Under the pieces are notes generated by a model. It had not been told where the DNA came from and ran no database searches. It was given only the letters and a program-made list of their open reading frames with translations. Position numbers and translations under genes: made by a program. Shown here piece by piece: positions 60,630-64,000 of a DNA stretch of 64,000 bases (positions are counted from its first letter, which is position 1; the number at the start of each line of letters is the position of its first letter). This stretch comes from an uncultured bacterium. GTDB lineage: Bacteria; Hydrothermota; Hydrothermia; UBA1063; CAJXJZ01. Location of the stretch: positions 66,798-130,797 of the forward strand of contig CAJXJZ010000001.1 in NCBI GenBank assembly GCA_913055745.1, given 5' to 3'.

Positions 60630-61139
60630 ATGGATGTTTTTGAATGTATCAAAACAAGAAGGAGCATACGGGCATATAAGAGCAAACCCATTGAAGAGGA
60701 AAAACTCATGAAGATAATGGAAGCCGCCCGTCTTGCTCCTTCAGCACATAATCATCAACCATGGAAGTTTATCTTAGTAAGGGACGATAAGAAGAAAAAA
60801 GCCCTTTCACTTGCGTGCTGTGGTCAAAAATTTGTAAAAGATGCAGATACCATTGTTGTGGGGCTTGGGCTTAAAAAACACAGATTCAGAAATGGCATAA
60901 ATAGTAATGCAATAGATGTGACAATCGCACTTGAGCATATAGTACTTGAGGCGTGGGAACTTGGCATTGGTTCATGCTGGATTTTGGCGTTCTTCCCGGA
61001 TAAGGTAAGGAAAATTTTGAAAATTCCAAACGATATAGATATTGTCGGTATTTTAACATTGGGATACCCAGAGGAAATGCCAGATCAACGTCCTAGGAAG
61101 GATATTAAGGAGATTTTATGTAAAGAAGAGTTCTGCTAA
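60630..61139 (+). CDS. Nitroreductase-family FMN oxidoreductase
   Basis: 169 residues: FECIKTRRSIRAYKSKPIEEEKLMKIMEAARLAPSAHNHQPWKFI is the classic nitroreductase start, with flavin-contact residues RRSIR and SAHNHQPW, and later ELGIGSCWILAFFPDKVR and GILTLGYP. The substrate is unknown; such proteins move electrons from NAD(P)H to quinones, nitro compounds or flavins. It starts one base after the GcvH-like gene and ends the electron/sulfur operon. Confidence 0.87.
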   Translation: MDVFECIKTRRSIRAYKSKPIEEEKLMKIMEAARLAPSAHNHQPWKFILVRDDKKKKALSLACCGQKFVKDADTIVVGLGLKKHRFRNGINSNAIDVTIALEHIVLEAWELGIGSCWILAFFPDKVRKILKIPNDIDIVGILTLGYPEEMPDQRPRKDIKEILCKEEFC

Positions 61140-61291
61140 CAGCGGCCTCTTGCCATTACGGCAATACATTTTAGCAACGAAAGTATGCTCTTTTATACCT
61201 CATTTCATTATGAAGCCCAATCTACAAATAAAGATATGTTAAATATTCTTAGGATTTACCTTTTATAAATAGGACAACACTAAAACTTTTT

Positions 61292-61318
61292 GGGCATCGT
61301 AAGAGATGCCCTCTTTAT
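61292..61318 (+). terminator. Probable terminator of the hdr-flx-dsr operon
   Basis: Stem GGGCATC/GATGCCC with loop GTAAGA, preceded by ACTTTTT and followed by the pyrimidine run TCTTTATC. The T-run is imperfect, so termination may be partial. Confidence 0.55.
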
Positions 61319-61373
61319 CTGCAATTTTATCCAAGTATGTGCTTACACCTTTCCTCTCAAAGCACATCAAAAA

Positions 61374-61402
61374 TTGACCATACAGGCAATTTAGCATAAA
61401 AT
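61374..61402 (+). promoter_or_regulatory. Malic enzyme promoter
   Basis: TTGACC, 17 bases, TAAAAT; transcription would start near 61409, leaving a ~20-base leader that contains CTGGAGGT. Confidence 0.7.
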
Positions 61403-61427
61403 ATCTATGTTTAAACTGGAGGTAAAA

Positions 61428-62765
61428 ATGAAAGAGGAAGAGTTGAACAAACTTCTGAAAAAGGCTGAGAAACCGCAGGAAGATGCTCTAAAACTTCATC
61501 CCTATTATGAAGGTAAAATAGAGACTGTTAGCAAGGTACCAGTGAGAGATTCAAAAGACTTTGCAATCTGGTATACCCCAGGAGTTGCAGCGCCATGCAA
61601 AGAAATACAGAAAAACAAAGATTTAGTATGGGAATACACTGCGAAAGGGAATACTATTGCAGTTGTTTCTGATGGTACAAGAATATTGGGACTTGGAGAT
61701 ATAGGTCCATGGGCAGGATTGCCTGTTATGGAAGGTAAAGCACTTATCTTTAAGCACCTTGGTGGAGTGGACGCAGTGCCAATCTGTCTAAATGAAAAGG
61801 ATCCAGATAAATTCATAGAAATTGTTAAGGCCCTTGAACCTTCTTTTGGGGGAATAAATCTTGAGGATATTGCAAAACCCAAGTGTTTTTACATACTTGA
61901 AAGGCTTAGAAAAGAAATGGATATACCAGTATGGCATGATGACCAGCAGGGAACAGCCGCTGTAACAGTAGCAGGCATGATAAATGCAGCGAAACTAACA
62001 GGAAGAGATTTTAAGAAATTAAAGATTGTAATGATAGGGACAGGTGCAGCGGGCCTTGCGACACTCAGGCTTTTAGTGCTTGCCGGGGTTGATCCTGGTA
62101 ATATAATTTTAGTTGACAGGCATGGTATAGTATATAAAGATAGAGAAGACCTCAAGGAAAAGTTTCCTTACAATTATGATCTTGTGATAAAAACCAATGC
62201 AGAACAAAGGCGCGGAGGGATTGATGAAGCCTTTGAAGGGATGGAAGCCTTCATAGGTTATTCATCAGCAGGTTCTGTTTCAAAAAAACATATCCAGAGC
62301 ATGGCTAAAGACCCCATAGTATTCGCATGTGCAAATCCTGTACCTGAGATATGGCCATGGGAGGCAAAGGAGGCAGGTGCGAAGGTAGTTGCAACAGGCC
62401 GCTCAGACTTTCCCAATCAAGTTAATAACTCCTTAGGGTTTCCTGGCATATTCAGAGGAACTCTTGATGTTAGGGCAAAGACCATAACGGACGAAATGTG
62501 TCTTGCTGCGACTTTTGAACTTGCGAAAGTTGCGGAAGACAAGGGTTTAAGGGAAGACTATATTATTCCAAGCATGGACGAGTGGGAGGTTTATCCGAGA
62601 GAGGCTGTTAAAGTTGCCATGAAGGCCATTGAACAGAAGGTAGCGAGAAGGATTTATTCAGAAGATGAACTCTATAAAATGGCAGAGGAGAAGATACGCC
62701 GCGCCCGCCAGATGACAAAGGTTCATATGGATAAATTTATAAAACCCATGCCAGAAGGCATTTAG
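61428..62765 (+). CDS. NAD(P)-dependent malic enzyme
   Basis: Oxidative decarboxylation of malate to pyruvate. Short bacterial type, 445 residues: YYEGKIETVSKVPV, AIWYTPGVAAPCKEI, the metal/malate site VWHDDQQGTAAV, the dinucleotide site MIGTGAAGLATLRLL and FPNQVNNSLGFPGIFRG. ATG at 61428 (MKEEELN) follows CTGGAGGT by five bases; the ORF-track ATG at 61407 would sit before that site and at the expected transcript end. Has its own promoter and a downstream terminator, so it is a single-gene unit. Confidence 0.93.
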   Translation: MKEEELNKLLKKAEKPQEDALKLHPYYEGKIETVSKVPVRDSKDFAIWYTPGVAAPCKEIQKNKDLVWEYTAKGNTIAVVSDGTRILGLGDIGPWAGLPVMEGKALIFKHLGGVDAVPICLNEKDPDKFIEIVKALEPSFGGINLEDIAKPKCFYILERLRKEMDIPVWHDDQQGTAAVTVAGMINAAKLTGRDFKKLKIVMIGTGAAGLATLRLLVLAGVDPGNIILVDRHGIVYKDREDLKEKFPYNYDLVIKTNAEQRRGGIDEAFEGMEAFIGYSSAGSVSKKHIQSMAKDPIVFACANPVPEIWPWEAKEAGAKVVATGRSDFPNQVNNSLGFPGIFRGTLDVRAKTITDEMCLAATFELAKVAEDKGLREDYIIPSMDEWEVYPREAVKVAMKAIEQKVARRIYSEDELYKMAEEKIRRARQMTKVHMDKFIKPMPEGI

Positions 62766-62786
62766 AAAGATTACAAGAACCATTCA

Positions 62787-62814
62787 AAAAGCCCTCCATA
62801 TGGAGGGCTTTTTT
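62787..62814. terminator. Bidirectional terminator
   Basis: Perfect inverted repeat AAAAGCCCTCC-ATAT-GGAGGGCTTTT between two convergent genes, with A-run and T-run on the two sides; it works in both directions. Confidence 0.93.
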
Positions 62815-62819
62815 ATAAT

Positions 62820-64000
62820 TTAAATATCAGGATTGATGGATACAACCTTATTGCCACCTTCCATTTTGGCAGTTTTAACAGCCTGCTGTGCTCTTTGTAT
62901 TAGGCTTTTCAAAGTATCCTTCTTAAATGCTGAAGATGATGTAACCCCAATGCTAACAGTAATCTTTTCTCTTGGAAAAGGATAATTCTCCACTCTCTTT
63001 TTAACCTTTTGAGCAAGCACAACTGCCTGCTCAAGCGTTGTTCTTGGAAGTAAAATGGCAAATTGAGCATTCCCCACTCTTGCAATGGTATCTTGTCCTC
63101 TCAAAGTTCTTGAAAGAATAGTACCAATGGCTTTTATAACGCTGTTTGCATCTTCCTCAGTATAACTTTCCACATATTCCTGAAACCCATCAACATCAAG
63201 TACCATCATAGAGAGAGGATATCCAGCACTATGAGAGAGGTCAAGTTCTTCTTTCGCAATATTCACAAAGTATTTCATATTAAAGACATAACTAACAGGG
63301 TCAAGGAAAGCTATTCTTCTTAACATCTTTATGGTTTCTAAACGTGATATAGAAAGTCCAAGTATAGAACCAAATAAGGTTGCAGCAGCATAAACTGGGT
63401 GCTCTCTATGAAATGGTATTTTTGAAAGAAATACTATCCACCCAACCTTCACTCCTTTCTCTATTGGAATTGGTGCTACTATAACAAAGTGTTTCACTCC
63501 TGATGCGCCCATTGTTTCTTCCTGTTTGAAATCAACATGCATAATTTCGTTCATGAATATTGAAGGATCCTTAGACTCAGGGTATTTTGTAACGATAGAA
63601 AGATCACTATCAAGAACGCAAGCACCAACAAATCCATATCTCGTGCAGAATGTTTTCAAAACATTCTCTAAACTTGTTTTTTCATTACCTGGAGCTATTC
63701 CAAGCAGAGTTGAAGATAAATAGGAAAAGTTATAAAGAAAGTTCTTTTCTCTAATATTTTCGTGTGCCAAAGCCTCCATCTGCGAGAGAAAACCAGCCCA
63801 AATAAAAATAAACACTGTAATAAGGATAAATAGAACAACAGTGAAATAGAGTGGCCCCTTACTGAGAACAGGCAGTGTTATCTTTGGAACAACTATTATA
63901 TCAAATTCACCAAATTTAACAGACTTATATGAGTTTTTAGGAAAGAAAGCATTTATCCTATCTTTTATTTGAGGAAACTTACTTTCATTGGCAGATATGA
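62820..64000 (-). CDS. Membrane protein with degenerate GGDEF domain, 5' part outside window
   Basis: The minus-strand frame stays open to the window edge, so the ORF-track GTG at 63815 is internal. Upstream codons encode an extracytoplasmic segment (FPKNSYKSVKFGEFDIIVVPK) and a membrane helix (LYFTVVLFILITVFIFIWAGF). A GAF-like region follows (FCTRYGFVGACVLDSDLSIVTKYPE), then a GGDEF fold: FLDPVSYVFNMKYFV, MMVLDVDGFQEYVESY and, in place of GGDEF, ARVGNAQFAILLPRT. The cyclase signature is thus GNAQF and DxLTGLxNR is lost. It is probably a sensor without diguanylate cyclase activity. Confidence 0.85.
   Translation of the reverse strand, partial: ISANESKFPQIKDRINAFFPKNSYKSVKFGEFDIIVVPKITLPVLSKGPLYFTVVLFILITVFIFIWAGFLSQMEALAHENIREKNFLYNFSYLSSTLLGIAPGNEKTSLENVLKTFCTRYGFVGACVLDSDLSIVTKYPESKDPSIFMNEIMHVDFKQEETMGASGVKHFVIVAPIPIEKGVKVGWIVFLSKIPFHREHPVYAAATLFGSILGLSISRLETIKMLRRIAFLDPVSYVFNMKYFVNIAKEELDLSHSAGYPLSMMVLDVDGFQEYVESYTEEDANSVIKAIGTILSRTLRGQDTIARVGNAQFAILLPRTTLEQAVVLAQKVKKRVENYPFPREKITVSIGVTSSSAFKKDTLKSLIQRAQQAVKTAKMEGGNKVVSINPDI

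Larger units (their letters stand above)
61140..61427 (+). other. Intergenic region between nitroreductase and malic enzyme
   Basis: A short TTGCC-ATTAC-GGCAA hairpin lies at 61150, a stronger terminator-like hairpin at 61292, and a promoter at 61374. The bases between about 61175 and 61290 are AT-rich and hold nothing I recognise. Confidence 0.6.

Noticed and set aside
62820-63815. GGDEF-like gene starting at GTG 63815
   Set aside because: The frame continues without a stop to base 64000 and encodes a membrane helix, so the start is outside the window.

Overview
The window is a gene-dense, AT-rich stretch from an anaerobic bacterium. Bacterial core genes (recN, argS, radA, recJ, recG, rpoZ), strong AAGGAGGT ribosome binding sites and sigma70-type promoters rule out an archaeon, although the Hdr proteins resemble archaeal ones. 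A DUF4837 lipoprotein, abundant Fe-S/flavin electron-transfer proteins and the absence of respiratory oxidases suggest an uncultivated anaerobe near the FCB group or WOR-3-like candidate phyla. That placement is an inference with low confidence. Both window ends cut genes: recN on the left and a degenerate GGDEF protein on the right.

Layout. 1-12.2 kb is a long rightward housekeeping run: recN, rsfS, argS, rph, transaldolase, HtrA protease, MCE/MlaD protein, radA, PIN-TRAM protein, nicotinate phosphoribosyltransferase, CBS protein and an ArsB/NhaD permease. 12.4-15.7 kb holds a Bcp peroxiredoxin, a dihydroorotate-dehydrogenase-like ferredoxin fusion and a secreted metallophosphoesterase, facing recJ. 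17.4-22.9 kb is a MarR regulator with a DUF401 permease and a heterodimeric ABC exporter. 22.9-32.4 kb is leftward: one operon CT398-like/rpoZ/coaBC/uracil-DNA glycosylase, and another moxR/dgt/dppA/recG/DUF4837, with a TPR gene between them reading the other way.

32.5-45.8 kb is an accessory region. It carries a type III restriction-modification system with a gamma-glutamylcyclotransferase-like gene between mod and res, then lemA-htpX. An unrecognised three-gene cluster follows: a protein made of six 16-residue repeats and two large tandem paralogues. That cluster has a consensus promoter and a ~190-nt leader that can mask its own ribosome binding site.

46.0-61.1 kb is the metabolic centrepiece. 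A single operon-like run encodes two HdrA-type flavoproteins (one a 1,481-residue double HdrA with a nested GltD-like NAD(P)H module), the four FlxDCBA subunits, HdrC, HdrB, an AhpD-like protein, TusA, five DsrE-fold proteins, a GcvH-like lipoyl carrier and a nitroreductase. The set looks like an NAD(P)H-linked electron-bifurcating Flx-Hdr complex joined to a persulfide relay and a lipoyl carrier, reminiscent of but not the same as the sHdr-LbpA sulfur pathway. A malic enzyme with its own promoter follows.

Expression signals: four leftward or rightward transcription units (recJ, the CT398-like gene, lemA and probably moxR) have a promoter -10 box only 6-7 nt before the ATG, which implies leaderless mRNAs. 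Other units use strong Shine-Dalgarno sequences. No tRNA, rRNA, CRISPR array, insertion sequence or integrase was recognised.
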